Of a stretch of DNA of 64,000 nucleotides, positions 43,211-52,953 are shown piece after piece. The DNA is from UBA1351 sp963677885. GTDB lineage: Bacteria; Bacillota; Clostridia; Lachnospirales; Vallitaleaceae. Each line of letters opens with the position of its first letter. Position 1 is the stretch's first letter. A program made the position numbers and the translations under genes. The stretch is taken from NCBI GenBank assembly GCA_963677885.1, contig OY782500.1, forward strand, positions 2,666,001 through 2,730,000, written 5' to 3'. The notes beneath the pieces were generated by a model, which saw nothing but the letters and a program-made list of their open reading frames with translations, was not told the DNA's origin and did not search any database.

Positions 43211-43237
43211 AAAAAAGGCCACATATCAAATGTGGCC
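43211..43237 (-). terminator. Terminator or attenuator between rpmH and rnpA
   Basis: Minus-strand stem GGCCACAT / ATGTGGCC with a five-nt loop, then six T. It probably sets a high rpmH to rnpA ratio. Confidence 0.88.
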
Positions 43238-43246
43238 TCTAGATAC

Positions 43247-43381
43247 TTAAGCTGATAATGTTTTTCTACCTTTAGCTCTTCTTCTTGCTAAGACTTTTCT
43301 ACCGCCTACAGAACTCATTCTTTTTCTGAAACCATGTTCTTTAGATCTTTGTCTCTTCTTTGGTTGGAATGTTCTTTTCAT
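43247..43381 (-). CDS. rpmH: 50S ribosomal protein L34
   Basis: 44 residues: MKRTFQPKKRQRSKEHGF, RKRMSSVGGRKVLARR, RAKGRKTLSA. Highly conserved and very basic. GGAGGTG lies upstream of the ATG. First gene leftwards from the origin, with a near-consensus promoter at 43509-43481. Confidence 0.98.
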   Translation of the reverse strand: MKRTFQPKKRQRSKEHGFRKRMSSVGGRKVLARRRAKGRKTLSA

Positions 43382-43480
43382 CTTGGCACCTCCTTCGATC
43401 TATGTAATCCACTATTTACTTGGCTGTGTCGCAATTTAAAAACAGTCAAAAAAATAGCTGCTTTTATAAGCGTTATTTCA

Positions 43481-43509
43481 ATTATAGTAAACTCATAAGG
43501 ATTCGTCAA
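43481..43509 (-). promoter_or_regulatory. rpmH promoter
   Basis: TTGACG (43509-43504), 17-nt spacer, TATAAT (43486-43481): one mismatch from consensus, fitting a strongly expressed ribosomal protein gene. Leader of about 90 nt. Confidence 0.8.
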
Positions 43510-43834
43510 GACAAATTTTTATAAAAAAATATTTCAAAAAAGTTATCCACATAATCAACGGTAATTTTGATCAAATTGTGGATAAAATGTTGCTATCTAA
43601 CTTATCCACAAAGTTATTAAATGTTGTGGATAACCCCCTAATTTTTTTCAAGATTTATTCACATGACATTTTGGAAATTCCATGACTTTTTCCATTTTAT
43701 CTTTTCTAATTGTTTGAATAAATTTTTGTTGAACAATGTGAATAACTTTTGTAAAATTGAGTTATCCACAGTTTCAACAGCAACCTGTTGATTAATTATA
43801 AACATTATCCTTTTTTTCTTCAAGCCCTAGCCTG

Positions 43835-43863
43835 TTGAAAACTTATTTTTGTTCATGTATTAT
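43835..43863 (+). promoter_or_regulatory. dnaA promoter
   Basis: TTGAAA (43835-43840), 17-nt spacer, TATTAT (43858-43863). Lies 65 bp downstream of the last left-hand DnaA box, leaving it open to DnaA autoregulation. Confidence 0.7.
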
Positions 43864-43925
43864 AAGTAATATTATAGGTTTAGTATGGATAAATAGCCGA
43901 ATTTTTAACAAGGGGGTACCGTGTA

Positions 43926-45284
43926 GTGTCGCAAGATATTCTACAAAACTGGGATAAGGTACAGGACTTACTTCAATATGAATCCGACATTTCCAAAGTG
44001 TCTTATATTGCTTTCCTTAAGAATCTGTTACCTTTAAAGCTTGAAGATGACACCATAGTCATACAGGCTGAAGACAAAATAGTTATCGACATCATTGAAA
44101 AAAAATATTTGAAAACAATACTAATAGCCATTACTGAGGCTATGGGCGAGTCCTATGATGTTCGATTTGTACTGGAAGATGACGAGAGTCATGACCACCA
44201 CCAGCAAGTATCAGCCTCTGATATTGCTGACCAAAAGTATAGCGATGATCCAAGCACACTGAATGACCGTTATACATTTGAAACATTTGTTGTTGGTAAC
44301 AACAATAAATTTGCCAACGCTGCAGCCCTTGCTGTTGCAGAAGCTCCGGCAGAAGCATATAATCCTCTCTTTATATATGGTGGAGTGGGACTTGGAAAAA
44401 CTCACTTGATGCATTCCATCGGTCACTTCATATTAAATGAACATAATAATATGAAGGTTTTATATGTTTCCAGCGAGAAATTTACCAACGAGCTGATCAA
44501 TTCCATTCAGAATAATAAGAATGAATCCTTTAGACAGAAGTACCGAAATATCGATGTTCTTCTGGTCGATGATATTCAGTTCATTGCCGGTAAAGAAAGA
44601 ACCCAGGAAGAATTCTTCCATACTTTCAACACTTTATATGAAGCAAAAAAACAGATCATCATATCTTCAGACCGTCCGCCTAAGGAAATTGAAACCCTGG
44701 AAGAACGTCTTCGTTCCCGGTTTGAATGGGGTCTTATAGCAGATATCGGTGCTCCTGATTTTGAAACAAGAATGGCCATTCTTAAAAACAAGGCCGAATT
44801 GGAGAATCTGAATCTTGAAGATGATGTTCTTCAATATGTCGCCAACAATATCAAGAGCAACATTCGTGAACTGGAAGGTGCCGTCAATAAAATCGTCGCC
44901 TATTCAAGACTGGTTCATTTAGGAAACTCGACTATTACCAAGAAGATTGCAGAAGATGCCCTTAAGGATCTGATCTCTCCACAGGAAGATAATATTGTTA
45001 CGCCTGAGTTAATACTTGAAGTCGTTTCCGAACACTACAATATTAGTGCAGCTGATATTACCAGCAAGAAAAGACCTCGGGAAATTGCCTATCCAAGACA
45101 GATCGTCATGTACCTGTGCCGTAAATTGACGGATGCCAGCCTTCCTAAAATTGGAGAAATTCTAGGTAAACGGGATCACACCACTGTTTTACACGGATAC
45201 GACAAGATTAGCAATGATATTGCCAAAGACGCTACCCTTAAGAATTCAATAGATATCCTCACAAAAAAGATTACAGGCAAATAA
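43926..45284 (+). CDS. dnaA: Chromosomal replication initiator DnaA
   Basis: 452 residues from GTG 43926 (AAGGGGG about nine nt upstream). Domain I (about 1-85), a short linker, AAA+ domain with Walker A GGVGLGKTH and Walker B VLLVDDIQFIAGKE, then domain IV with the DnaA signature KRDHTTVLHGYDKI. Binds TTATCCACA boxes on both sides of its gene. Transcribed away from rpmH. Confidence 0.98.
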   Translation: MSQDILQNWDKVQDLLQYESDISKVSYIAFLKNLLPLKLEDDTIVIQAEDKIVIDIIEKKYLKTILIAITEAMGESYDVRFVLEDDESHDHHQQVSASDIADQKYSDDPSTLNDRYTFETFVVGNNNKFANAAALAVAEAPAEAYNPLFIYGGVGLGKTHLMHSIGHFILNEHNNMKVLYVSSEKFTNELINSIQNNKNESFRQKYRNIDVLLVDDIQFIAGKERTQEEFFHTFNTLYEAKKQIIISSDRPPKEIETLEERLRSRFEWGLIADIGAPDFETRMAILKNKAELENLNLEDDVLQYVANNIKSNIRELEGAVNKIVAYSRLVHLGNSTITKKIAEDALKDLISPQEDNIVTPELILEVVSEHYNISAADITSKKRPREIAYPRQIVMYLCRKLTDASLPKIGEILGKRDHTTVLHGYDKISNDIAKDATLKNSIDILTKKITGK

Positions 45285-45532
45285 TCTGTGGATAACTATT
45301 TAGATAAAATGTGAGTGAACACTGAACAGGGTGTTAATAATTTTTTTTTCAAAATTTGGCCTGTGAATGGTTTTGAATAACTTTTTCATCCTTTCACATG
45401 TTTATGCCACTGGTTCAGCCCATGATTTATAAGGCTTTGGACCATTTATCAACAAATCAACAGCCCTTATTATTATAATTATTATAAAAATATTTATTTA
45501 TATTATTTTTTTGCGCGAGAGGAGTTATTCAC
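45285..45532. other. dnaA-dnaN intergenic region with DnaA box and AT-rich unwinding candidate
   Basis: A perfect DnaA box on the minus strand immediately after dnaA (45287-45295), a one-mismatch TTATCAACA (45446-45454), then an almost pure A/T stretch at about 45468-45511. This is the position of the DNA unwinding element in the Bacillus origin, so it is the likely melting site. Confidence 0.7.
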
Positions 45533-46636
45533 ATGTATGTCGTTTGTCAAAAAGACGAATTACTCACAGGAGTAAACACTGTACTAAAAGCAGTTTCAAC
45601 TAGAACGACACTGCCAATCCTTCAATGTATCTTATTGGATGCACACGAAGAAGAATTTAAGTTAATCGGCAACGATCTTGAACTTGGTATTGAAAGCAGC
45701 TTACAGGCTAGTGTTGAAAAACCGGGAAGTGTTGCAATTGATGCAAGGATTTTCAGTGAAATTGTAAAGAAATTACCTAACAGCGAGGTTCATATCAAAG
45801 TTGATGAACACCAGCTTATGACCATTACCTGCGATAAATCTGAATTTAATATTCCTGGCCAACCAGCTACTGAGTTTATCCAGCTGCCACAGGTAACCAA
45901 AAACCGTCCATTAGTCATATCACAAAGTGTGTTAAAGGAGATGATTCATCAAACCATCTTCTCAATCGCTATTGAAGAAATCAGACCAATACTAACAGGT
46001 GAATTGTTTGAAATCAAAGATAATTGTCTGAATATTGTTTCTGTGGATGGTTACCGGGTTTCTATAAGACAAAAAGAACTGGATGACGGTTTTTACAATG
46101 TATCTGTTGTTATACCTGGTAAGACCTTATCTGAGATTCAGAAAATACTTGTTTCTGACGAAGAAAGTGAAGTTGCTATTTATTTTACGGACAAGCACAT
46201 TCTTTTCGAAATGAACAAGTCCATTATTGTGTCTAGACTCCTTGAAGGGGATTTTCCTAAATACGATCAGATTTTCTCATCGGACTATGAAACCCTGATT
46301 AAGGTTGACCGTAAATCCATGTTATCCAGTATTGAAAGAGCAGCTCTTATTGCCAGAGAATCCAAGAAGAGTCCTATTAAGTTCAAAATTGACGGTAATA
46401 CCCTTGCCATATCTTCCAATACGGATTTAGGTAAAGTCCATGAAGAACTGGATATTCACCGTGAGGGTAATGAACTGGAGATTGCCTTCAACCCAAGATA
46501 TTTGATAGATGCCCTTAAGGTTATTGAGGATGAAGATATTCAACTGACTTTCACAACAGCTTTGAATCCATGTATTATCAAGGATCCGGCTAAGGAAGCC
46601 TACAAATATCTTATCTTGCCAATACGTTTGAATTAG
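45533..46636 (+). CDS. dnaN: DNA polymerase III beta subunit (sliding clamp)
   Basis: 367 residues. MYVVCQKDELLTGVNTVLKAVSTRTTLPILQCILLDA at the start is split by three clamp folds; the end IKDPAKEAYKYLILPIRLN matches the family. AGAGGAG ribosome binding site. Normal length. Confidence 0.98.
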   Translation: MYVVCQKDELLTGVNTVLKAVSTRTTLPILQCILLDAHEEEFKLIGNDLELGIESSLQASVEKPGSVAIDARIFSEIVKKLPNSEVHIKVDEHQLMTITCDKSEFNIPGQPATEFIQLPQVTKNRPLVISQSVLKEMIHQTIFSIAIEEIRPILTGELFEIKDNCLNIVSVDGYRVSIRQKELDDGFYNVSVVIPGKTLSEIQKILVSDEESEVAIYFTDKHILFEMNKSIIVSRLLEGDFPKYDQIFSSDYETLIKVDRKSMLSSIERAALIARESKKSPIKFKIDGNTLAISSNTDLGKVHEELDIHREGNELEIAFNPRYLIDALKVIEDEDIQLTFTTALNPCIIKDPAKEAYKYLILPIRLN

Positions 46637-46675
46637 TGTCTGATTAGACGGGGTCTGTCAGAAATAGGAGTTTTT

Positions 46676-46894
46676 ATGCAAGAAATTATGATCGATACAG
46701 AATTTATAAAGTTAGGACAGCTTTTAAAACTATCCGGATTGGCAGATTCAGGCTCCTATGCCAAGCTTTTTATTGCAGACGGTTTAGTGTCTGTCAATGG
46801 GGAAGTGGATTTGCGCAGAGGAAGAAAAGTATATCCTGGTGATGTCGTTGAATTTGAAGGTCAGTCTGTTAAGGTTGTTGCTCAAGTCAAATGA
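46676..46894 (+). CDS. yaaA: S4-domain RNA-binding protein YaaA
   Basis: 72 residues: IKLGQLLKLSGLADSGSYAKLFI, ADGLVSVNGEVDLRRGRKVYPGD. Classic S4 fold and the usual position between dnaN and recF. Probably acts in ribosome biogenesis. Confidence 0.93.
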   Translation: MQEIMIDTEFIKLGQLLKLSGLADSGSYAKLFIADGLVSVNGEVDLRRGRKVYPGDVVEFEGQSVKVVAQVK

Positions 46895-46948
46895 TCTGAG
46901 CATCCTGTCAGTGACTGACTAAAAACATGAAGAAAAGTTGGGAAACCT

Positions 46949-48031
46949 ATGATCATCAAAGATTTGACACTCAGTCATTTTCGCAATTATGAGGAAATGA
47001 CGGTGTCTTTTGATCCACAACTGAATATTATTTATGGCAATAACGCTCAAGGTAAGACCAACATTCTGGAAGCCATTTATGTATGTGCCACTTCAAAATC
47101 TCACCGAAGTCATGTCTTTAAAGAGATGATCAAGATGAATGAGAAGGAGGCACATATTCATGTAACTATTTCCAAAGACCAGGTGGATTATGATATTGAC
47201 GCCCATCTTAAATCTATGGGTAAGAAACAGTTTGCCATCAATAAGTTGCCCATTAAGAAAATGGATGAGCTTCTTGGGGTTCTTCATGTCATCATGTTCT
47301 CACCTGAAGACTTGAGTCTGATTAAATCAGGCCCAAAGGAAAGAAGACGTTTCATTGATATTGAACTGTCCCAGCTCAATACCATATATTTTCATTACCT
47401 GCAGCAGTTTCATAAGCTTCTTAAGCAGCGGAATGCCCTTCTAAAGGAATGTCAAAGAAATGGGTCAGGTGAAAATCGGCAACAACTGGATATATGGGAT
47501 ATCCAGTTTGTTCATTATGGATCTAAGGTCATTGAGGCGAGAAAAAGTTTTATAAACGAACTGAATGATATATATAAAAAAAGGCACTTTGATATATCAG
47601 GCGGCAAGGAAAATATGGATCTTCAATACGAATATGATGTGTCGGTAGAAGAGTTTGAAAGTAAACTTAAAAGGAATCAGGATAAGGATATAAGGTTTGG
47701 ATCCACTTCAGTTGGACCCCACCGGGATGACCTGATTTTTGATATGAATGGTGTGGATTTACGTAAATACGGTTCCCAGGGGCAGCAGCGGACTGCGGCT
47801 TTGTCACTTAAGCTGTCAGAAATCGATTTGGTCATTGAACGTAAAGATGAAAAACCTATTCTTCTTTTGGATGATGTTCTTTCTGAGTTGGATGGACACC
47901 GTCAAAAATATCTAATGGATCATTTATCTGGTATTCAGACTTTTATTACCTGTACGGGCGTAGAAGACTTTATAAGCCGAGATGATGGTCATCGAGAGTT
48001 TTTTCATGTAATTGCCGGAGAAATTGCATAA
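46949..48031 (+). CDS. recF: DNA replication and repair protein RecF
   Basis: 360 residues. Walker A YGNNAQGKTNILEAIY, the LTLSHFRNYEEMTVSF start, DLSLIKSGPKERRRFID, signature YGSQGQQRTAALSLKL and Walker B PILLLDDVLSELD. SMC-like ATPase acting at stalled forks. The gyrB promoter lies within its last codons and just after. Confidence 0.97.
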   Translation: MIIKDLTLSHFRNYEEMTVSFDPQLNIIYGNNAQGKTNILEAIYVCATSKSHRSHVFKEMIKMNEKEAHIHVTISKDQVDYDIDAHLKSMGKKQFAINKLPIKKMDELLGVLHVIMFSPEDLSLIKSGPKERRRFIDIELSQLNTIYFHYLQQFHKLLKQRNALLKECQRNGSGENRQQLDIWDIQFVHYGSKVIEARKSFINELNDIYKKRHFDISGGKENMDLQYEYDVSVEEFESKLKRNQDKDIRFGSTSVGPHRDDLIFDMNGVDLRKYGSQGQQRTAALSLKLSEIDLVIERKDEKPILLLDDVLSELDGHRQKYLMDHLSGIQTFITCTGVEDFISRDDGHREFFHVIAGEIA

Positions 48032-48052
48032 TTTCGCCAAATACGCTATAAT
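48024..48052 (+). promoter_or_regulatory. Promoter at the 3' end of recF, for gyrB-gyrA
   Basis: TTGCAT (48024-48029), exactly 17 nt, TATAAT (48047-48052). It predicts a transcript starting at about 48059 with a leader of about 280 nt before gyrB. Confidence 0.75.
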
Positions 48053-48153
48053 AGGGTAGATGTCGTTCTATGATGTGTATAAGAATTTGCCCTATGAAGA
48101 TTTGGCATGTTTTTTCATGTATAAATACTTTTTTTTTGAAAATGGGTACAATC

Positions 48154-48278
48154 CGTTAAGGGGAACCAGCGTTTTAACGACCCTTTTGTTTTTAACTAAG
48201 AAATTGCTGAAAACGCAGCCAATTTCTGTCGACAGGTGGAACAATTCGCGATGCAAAACCAGGGTCGTTAAACGACGC
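48154..48278 (+). ncRNA. Structured gyrB leader RNA with alternative pairings
   Basis: Long-range stem GCGTTTTAACGACCC (48169-48183) with GGGTCGTTAAACG-CGC (48262-48278); inside it a hairpin GAAATTG (48200-48206) / CAATTTC (48220-48226) extended by CTG/CAG, and a perfect CTGTCGACAG palindrome (48226-48235). The upstream CGTTAA (48154-48159) can instead pair with TTAACG (48174-48179), breaking the outer stem. The outer stem is followed by TTTTGTTCTT. This has the look of a terminator/antiterminator switch. Not matched to a known family. Confidence 0.55.
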
Positions 48279-48338
48279 TTTTGTTCTTATCTAACACGCA
48301 TATGAACATAGAATGAACCTTGGCTTAGGAGGTTAAGA

Positions 48339-50246
48339 ATGAGCAATAATTTAGAGTACAACGAGAATAATATACAGGTTCTCGAAGGACTGGAAGCAGT
48401 TCGTAAAAGACCGGGGATGTATATAGGTTCCACGTCTTCAAGAGGTCTCCACCATTTGGTGTATGAGATCGTTGACAACTCAGTTGATGAGGCACTTGCC
48501 AATCGATGCTCTCGTATCGAAGTTGTTATTCACAAAGATAATTCTATTAGTGTTATGGATGACGGTTATGGTATACCCGTAGGTATTCACCCAACTCAGG
48601 GGATTCCTGCTGTTACTGTAGTCTTCACTGTTTTGCATGCCGGTGGTAAGTTCGGCGGTGGAGGATATAAGGTATCCGGTGGACTTCATGGTGTTGGTGC
48701 ATCAGTTGTTAACGCCTTGTCAGAATGGTTGGAAGTAACCGTTTATCAGGATAAACAAATACATCACCAGCGTTTTGAGCGTGGTGACGTTGTAAAACCA
48801 TTGGAAGTAATGGGTGGCACAAGGAAACATGGTACTTATGTTCACTTTAAACCAGACGGTGAGATTTTTGAAGAGCTGATTTATGATTTTGATATCCTTA
48901 AAAATCGACTTCAGGAAATGGCATTCCTAACCAAAGGTCTTTACATTTCCCTTGAAGATAAACGGACAGGTGAAGAGCAAAAACAGGAATTCCACTATGA
49001 AGGTGGTATTAACGAATTTATTGCTTACAGAAACCGTAATAAGGAAAAATCTTATGAAGAGATTTTCTATTGTGAAGGTGAATCCAATGATGTTATGGTT
49101 GAAGTCGCTTTCCAACACAATGAATCTTATGTAGAGAACGTATTTACTTTTGTAAATAATATTAATACACCTGAAGGTGGTACCCACTTGTCAGGTTTCC
49201 GTTCTTCCTTAACGAAAACCATGAATGATTATGCAAGAAAGAATAAGTACCTCAAAGACAATGAGCCTAATCTTTCCGGTGAGGATGTTCGTGAGGGAAT
49301 TACTGCTGTTGTCAGTATCAAGATTTCTGAACCACAGTTCGAAGGTCAGACCAAGCAGAAGTTAGGTAACAGCGAGGCTAGAGGTGCTGTTGAAACTATA
49401 CTTTCCGATCAGCTGACTTTCTTCCTTGAGCAGAATCCTAATGTTGCAAAAACCATTATCAATAAAGCTGTTATGGCAGCCAGAGCTAGACAGGCTGCAA
49501 GAAAAGCCAGAGATTTGACCCGTCGTAAGAATGCCCTTGAATCCAATTCATTACCAGGTAAGCTTGCTGACTGTTCAGAAAAAGATCCAAGTAAATGTGA
49601 AATCTATATCGTCGAGGGTGACTCTGCGGGAGGATCTGCAAAATCAGCAAGAGACCGTATGACTCAAGCAATTTTGCCATTAAGAGGAAAGATTCTTAAC
49701 GTAGAGAAGGCAAGACTGGATAAAATCTTAGGCAATAAAGAGATTAAGGCTATGATTACAGCTTTTGGAGCCGGTATCAGTGATGATTTTGATCTTGAAA
49801 AACTTCGTTATCATAGAATTATCATTATGACAGATGCCGATGTTGACGGTGCCCATATCCGTACCCTTTTATTGACATTTTTCTATCGTTATATGCCTCA
49901 ATTGGTTGAAAACGGTAATGTTTATATTGCCCAGCCACCACTTTATAAAGTGACAAAAAACAAGAAATCTGAGTATGTATATAATGACAAGGCACTGGAT
50001 AAGCTTTTAGAGGAAATTGGCCGTGATGGTATTACTCTTCAGCGATACAAAGGTCTTGGTGAGATGGATGCTGAGCAGCTATGGGATACAACTATGAATC
50101 CTGAAGACCGTATTTTACTTCAGGTTGCCATTGATGATGCAGCTGGTGCTGATGAAATTTTCACTACTTTGATGGGTGATAAGGTCGAGCCACGTCGTGA
50201 ATTTATTGAATCTCATGCTAAGCATGTTAAGAATCTGGATATTTAG
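48339..50246 (+). CDS. gyrB: DNA gyrase subunit B
   Basis: 635 residues. GHKL ATPase (VRKRPGMYIGSTS, EIVDNSVDEA, GLHGVGASVVNALS), transducer, TOPRIM (IVEGDSAGGSAKSARDR, TDADVDGAHI) and the C-terminal QRYKGLGEMDAEQLWDTTM. AGGAGG upstream of ATG. Introduces negative supercoils with GyrA. Confidence 0.99.
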   Translation: MSNNLEYNENNIQVLEGLEAVRKRPGMYIGSTSSRGLHHLVYEIVDNSVDEALANRCSRIEVVIHKDNSISVMDDGYGIPVGIHPTQGIPAVTVVFTVLHAGGKFGGGGYKVSGGLHGVGASVVNALSEWLEVTVYQDKQIHHQRFERGDVVKPLEVMGGTRKHGTYVHFKPDGEIFEELIYDFDILKNRLQEMAFLTKGLYISLEDKRTGEEQKQEFHYEGGINEFIAYRNRNKEKSYEEIFYCEGESNDVMVEVAFQHNESYVENVFTFVNNINTPEGGTHLSGFRSSLTKTMNDYARKNKYLKDNEPNLSGEDVREGITAVVSIKISEPQFEGQTKQKLGNSEARGAVETILSDQLTFFLEQNPNVAKTIINKAVMAARARQAARKARDLTRRKNALESNSLPGKLADCSEKDPSKCEIYIVEGDSAGGSAKSARDRMTQAILPLRGKILNVEKARLDKILGNKEIKAMITAFGAGISDDFDLEKLRYHRIIIMTDADVDGAHIRTLLLTFFYRYMPQLVENGNVYIAQPPLYKVTKNKKSEYVYNDKALDKLLEEIGRDGITLQRYKGLGEMDAEQLWDTTMNPEDRILLQVAIDDAAGADEIFTTLMGDKVEPRREFIESHAKHVKNLDI

Positions 50247-50258
50247 GAAGGGGACAAG

Positions 50259-52739
50259 ATGGAAGAAAATCAAAATAATCGCGTAATATCCGTTGAGCTC
50301 CAGGACGAAATGAAAAAATCCTATATCGATTATGCCATGAGTGTTATTGCTTCGAGAGCACTTCCTGATGTAAGAGATGGGATGAAACCGGTTCAGCGTC
50401 GAATTTTGTACTCAATGAGTGAACTTAACTTGTCTCCGGACAAACCATATAGAAAATCAGCCCGTATCGTTGGTGATACTATGGGTAAATATCACCCTCA
50501 CGGTGACTCGTCTATCTATGAAGCCATGGTTCGTATGGCTCAGCCATTCTCCGTTCGTGAAATGCTGGTTGATGGACATGGTAACTTTGGTTCTGTTGAT
50601 GGTGACTCTGCAGCTGCTATGCGTTATACAGAGGCAAAACTGTCTAAGATTGCCATGGAAATGCTGGCAGACATCAATAAGGATACTGTAGATTTTGGTC
50701 CTAACTTTGATGAATCCTTAAAGCAGCCGCTGGTACTGCCATCTAGATACCCTAACCTTTTGGTTAATGGTACGTCTGGTATTGCCGTAGGTATGGCTAC
50801 CAATATTCCACCTCATAACCTTAATGAGGTTATTGATGCAGTTGTCAAAATTATTGACAATCACATTATAGAAGACAGAGACACTGAAATTGATGAACTG
50901 CTGGAAGTTATCAAAGGTCCTGACTTCCCAACCTATGGTAAAATTCTAGGTAAATCAGGCTTTATTGAAGCTTATAGAACTGGACGTGGAACAGTAAAAG
51001 TCCGTGCAGTAACAGATATAGAACCAATGCCAGGTAATAAACAGAGAATCATCGTTACAGAGCTGCCTTACCAAGTTAACAAAGCCAGATTAATTGAAAA
51101 AATTGCTGATTTGGTTAAGGATAAGAAATTGGATGGTATCTCTGATCTTCGTGATGAATCAGACCGTAAAGGGATGCGTATTGTTATTGAGCTGAAGCGT
51201 GATGCTAATGCCAATGTAGTTTTAAATAAACTCTATAAACATACTCAGCTTCAGGATTCTTTCGGTATGAATATGCTGGCGCTGGTTAACAATCAGCCTA
51301 AGGTTCTTAACCTTAAGGATATGCTGGATTATTATCTTGAGCATCAAAAAGATGTTGTAACAAGAAGAACAAAGTATGACCTGAAAAAGGCAGAAGACAG
51401 AGCCCACATTTTGGAAGGTTTGCTGAAAGCTCTTGACCATATTGATGAAGTCATTAAGATTATTAGAGCATCCAGTTCAACACCGGAAGCTAAGATTAAC
51501 TTAATGGAGCGTTTTGGTTTCTCAGAAGTTCAGGCTCAGGCTATTGTAGACATGCGTCTACGTGCTCTTACCGGTTTGGAAAGAGAAAAACTTGAAAATG
51601 AATATAAGGAACTTCAAGAATTAATCAAGGAATTAAAGGCTATTCTTGCAGATGTCAAACGTCTACAGGAAGTAATCCGGGAAGAACTTCTTATTGTTAA
51701 GGCAAAATTCGGTAACCCACGTCGTACGGAAGTTACTTATGATGACGGTGAAATCGATATTGAAGACTTGATCAAGGAAGAGACTACTGCTATTACCATG
51801 ACTCACCTTGGTTATGTGAAGCGTATGCCAATTACGACTTACCAATCACAAAACCGTGGTGGTAAAGGTAAAAAAGGTGCAGCCATCCGTGATGATGATT
51901 TTGTTAAGCAGATTTTTATTACTTCGACTCATCATTATATCCTCTTCTTTACCAACCAGGGTAAGGTTTACCGGATGAAGGCTTACGAAATACCTGAATC
52001 AAGCAGGACTGCAAGAGGTGTTGCAATTGTTAACCTTCTTCAGCTTGGCCCAGGAGAAACGATTACAGCCGTTATTCCATTAAAAGAATATACAGATGAC
52101 CTTTATCTCATGATGGCAACTAAAAATGGTATGATTAAGAAATCTACCATTATGGAATACATCAATATTCGTGTCAGCGGTCTTCAGGCTATAACTCTTC
52201 GTGAAGGTGATGACCTGATAGAGGTTAAGTTGACGGATAATCAACAGGATGTACTTCTTGGAACCAAGTTTGGACAATGTATCAGGTTCAGCGAAGATGA
52301 TGTTCGTGTTATTGGCCGTACATCCATTGGGGTTCGCGGTATCAACCTGAATCCGGAAGATGAGGTTATTGGCATGCAGCTGGTATCTCAGGGAACGGAT
52401 ATATTGGTTGTTGCTGAACGTGGTCTTGGTAAACGGACCAAGATGAGCGAATTTACAGCTCAAAACCGTGGTGGTAAAGGTGTCAAGTTCTATAAGATTA
52501 CAGCTAAGACAGGAAATGTTGTCGGCATGAAGGCTGTTGATGAAGACAATGAACTGATTATGATCACCAACGAAGGTGTTGTTATCTGTATCCGTGTTGC
52601 TGATATCTCAACCTTTGGCCGTATCACTTCAGGTGTTAAGTTAATGGATCTTGACAGTCATATCCATATTGCAAGTATTGCAAGAGTTAAAGAGATTGAC
52701 GAAGTACAAGATGAGAATGATGAAGACGTTTCAGAATAA
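50259..52739 (+). CDS. gyrA: DNA gyrase subunit A
   Basis: 826 residues. Catalytic Tyr in AAAMRYTEAKLS, quinolone-resistance region GKYHPHGDSSIYEAMV with Ser (PHGDSS) and Glu at the usual hot spots (wild-type-looking), and a C-terminal pinwheel with GyrA box QNRGGKGKKG. Twelve nt after gyrB, ended by a terminator. Confidence 0.99.
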   Translation: MEENQNNRVISVELQDEMKKSYIDYAMSVIASRALPDVRDGMKPVQRRILYSMSELNLSPDKPYRKSARIVGDTMGKYHPHGDSSIYEAMVRMAQPFSVREMLVDGHGNFGSVDGDSAAAMRYTEAKLSKIAMEMLADINKDTVDFGPNFDESLKQPLVLPSRYPNLLVNGTSGIAVGMATNIPPHNLNEVIDAVVKIIDNHIIEDRDTEIDELLEVIKGPDFPTYGKILGKSGFIEAYRTGRGTVKVRAVTDIEPMPGNKQRIIVTELPYQVNKARLIEKIADLVKDKKLDGISDLRDESDRKGMRIVIELKRDANANVVLNKLYKHTQLQDSFGMNMLALVNNQPKVLNLKDMLDYYLEHQKDVVTRRTKYDLKKAEDRAHILEGLLKALDHIDEVIKIIRASSSTPEAKINLMERFGFSEVQAQAIVDMRLRALTGLEREKLENEYKELQELIKELKAILADVKRLQEVIREELLIVKAKFGNPRRTEVTYDDGEIDIEDLIKEETTAITMTHLGYVKRMPITTYQSQNRGGKGKKGAAIRDDDFVKQIFITSTHHYILFFTNQGKVYRMKAYEIPESSRTARGVAIVNLLQLGPGETITAVIPLKEYTDDLYLMMATKNGMIKKSTIMEYINIRVSGLQAITLREGDDLIEVKLTDNQQDVLLGTKFGQCIRFSEDDVRVIGRTSIGVRGINLNPEDEVIGMQLVSQGTDILVVAERGLGKRTKMSEFTAQNRGGKGVKFYKITAKTGNVVGMKAVDEDNELIMITNEGVVICIRVADISTFGRITSGVKLMDLDSHIHIASIARVKEIDEVQDENDEDVSE

Positions 52740-52761
52740 GAATCTTAAAGAAATATAATCA

Positions 52762-52802
52762 AAAGCTGTGTGCTGATTGAAATCGGTACACAGCTTTTTT
52801 AT
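52762..52802 (+). terminator. Intrinsic terminator after gyrA
   Basis: AAAGCTGTGT and ACACAGCTTT arms with an about 15-nt loop, followed by a run of T. Ends the gyrBA transcript. Confidence 0.88.
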
Positions 52803-52953
52803 TATTGTTCAGGACATCACCAGTTAAGTCCTTTATGTTCACATATTATTTAAGAATAGGATAAGGAATAGACATGAAAATCTGGTTAAATAGAAGATAG
52901 ATATATAATACAATACCTATGTAATACTATAAACGAGAAAGTAATGGGCTAAA

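Larger units (their letters stand above)
43382..43925. other. oriC: Replication origin region upstream of dnaA (oriC, left part)
   Basis: 544 bp with no gene. Five perfect DnaA boxes TTATCCACA: 43543-43551 (+), 43577-43585 (-), 43602-43610 (+), 43625-43633 (-) and 43762-43770 (+). The first four lie within 90 bp in alternating orientation. It also holds the diverging promoters of rpmH (43509-43481) and dnaA (43835-43863), and AT-rich runs around 43770-43830. With the dnaA-dnaN gap (45285-45532) this suggests a bipartite origin as in Bacillus. Confidence 0.93.

Noticed and set aside
48060..48305. An 81-codon plus-strand ORF between recF and gyrB
   Set aside because: It spans the structured leader, has no family resemblance (not RemB/DUF370), and its amino-acid composition looks random; the RNA structure explains the region better.
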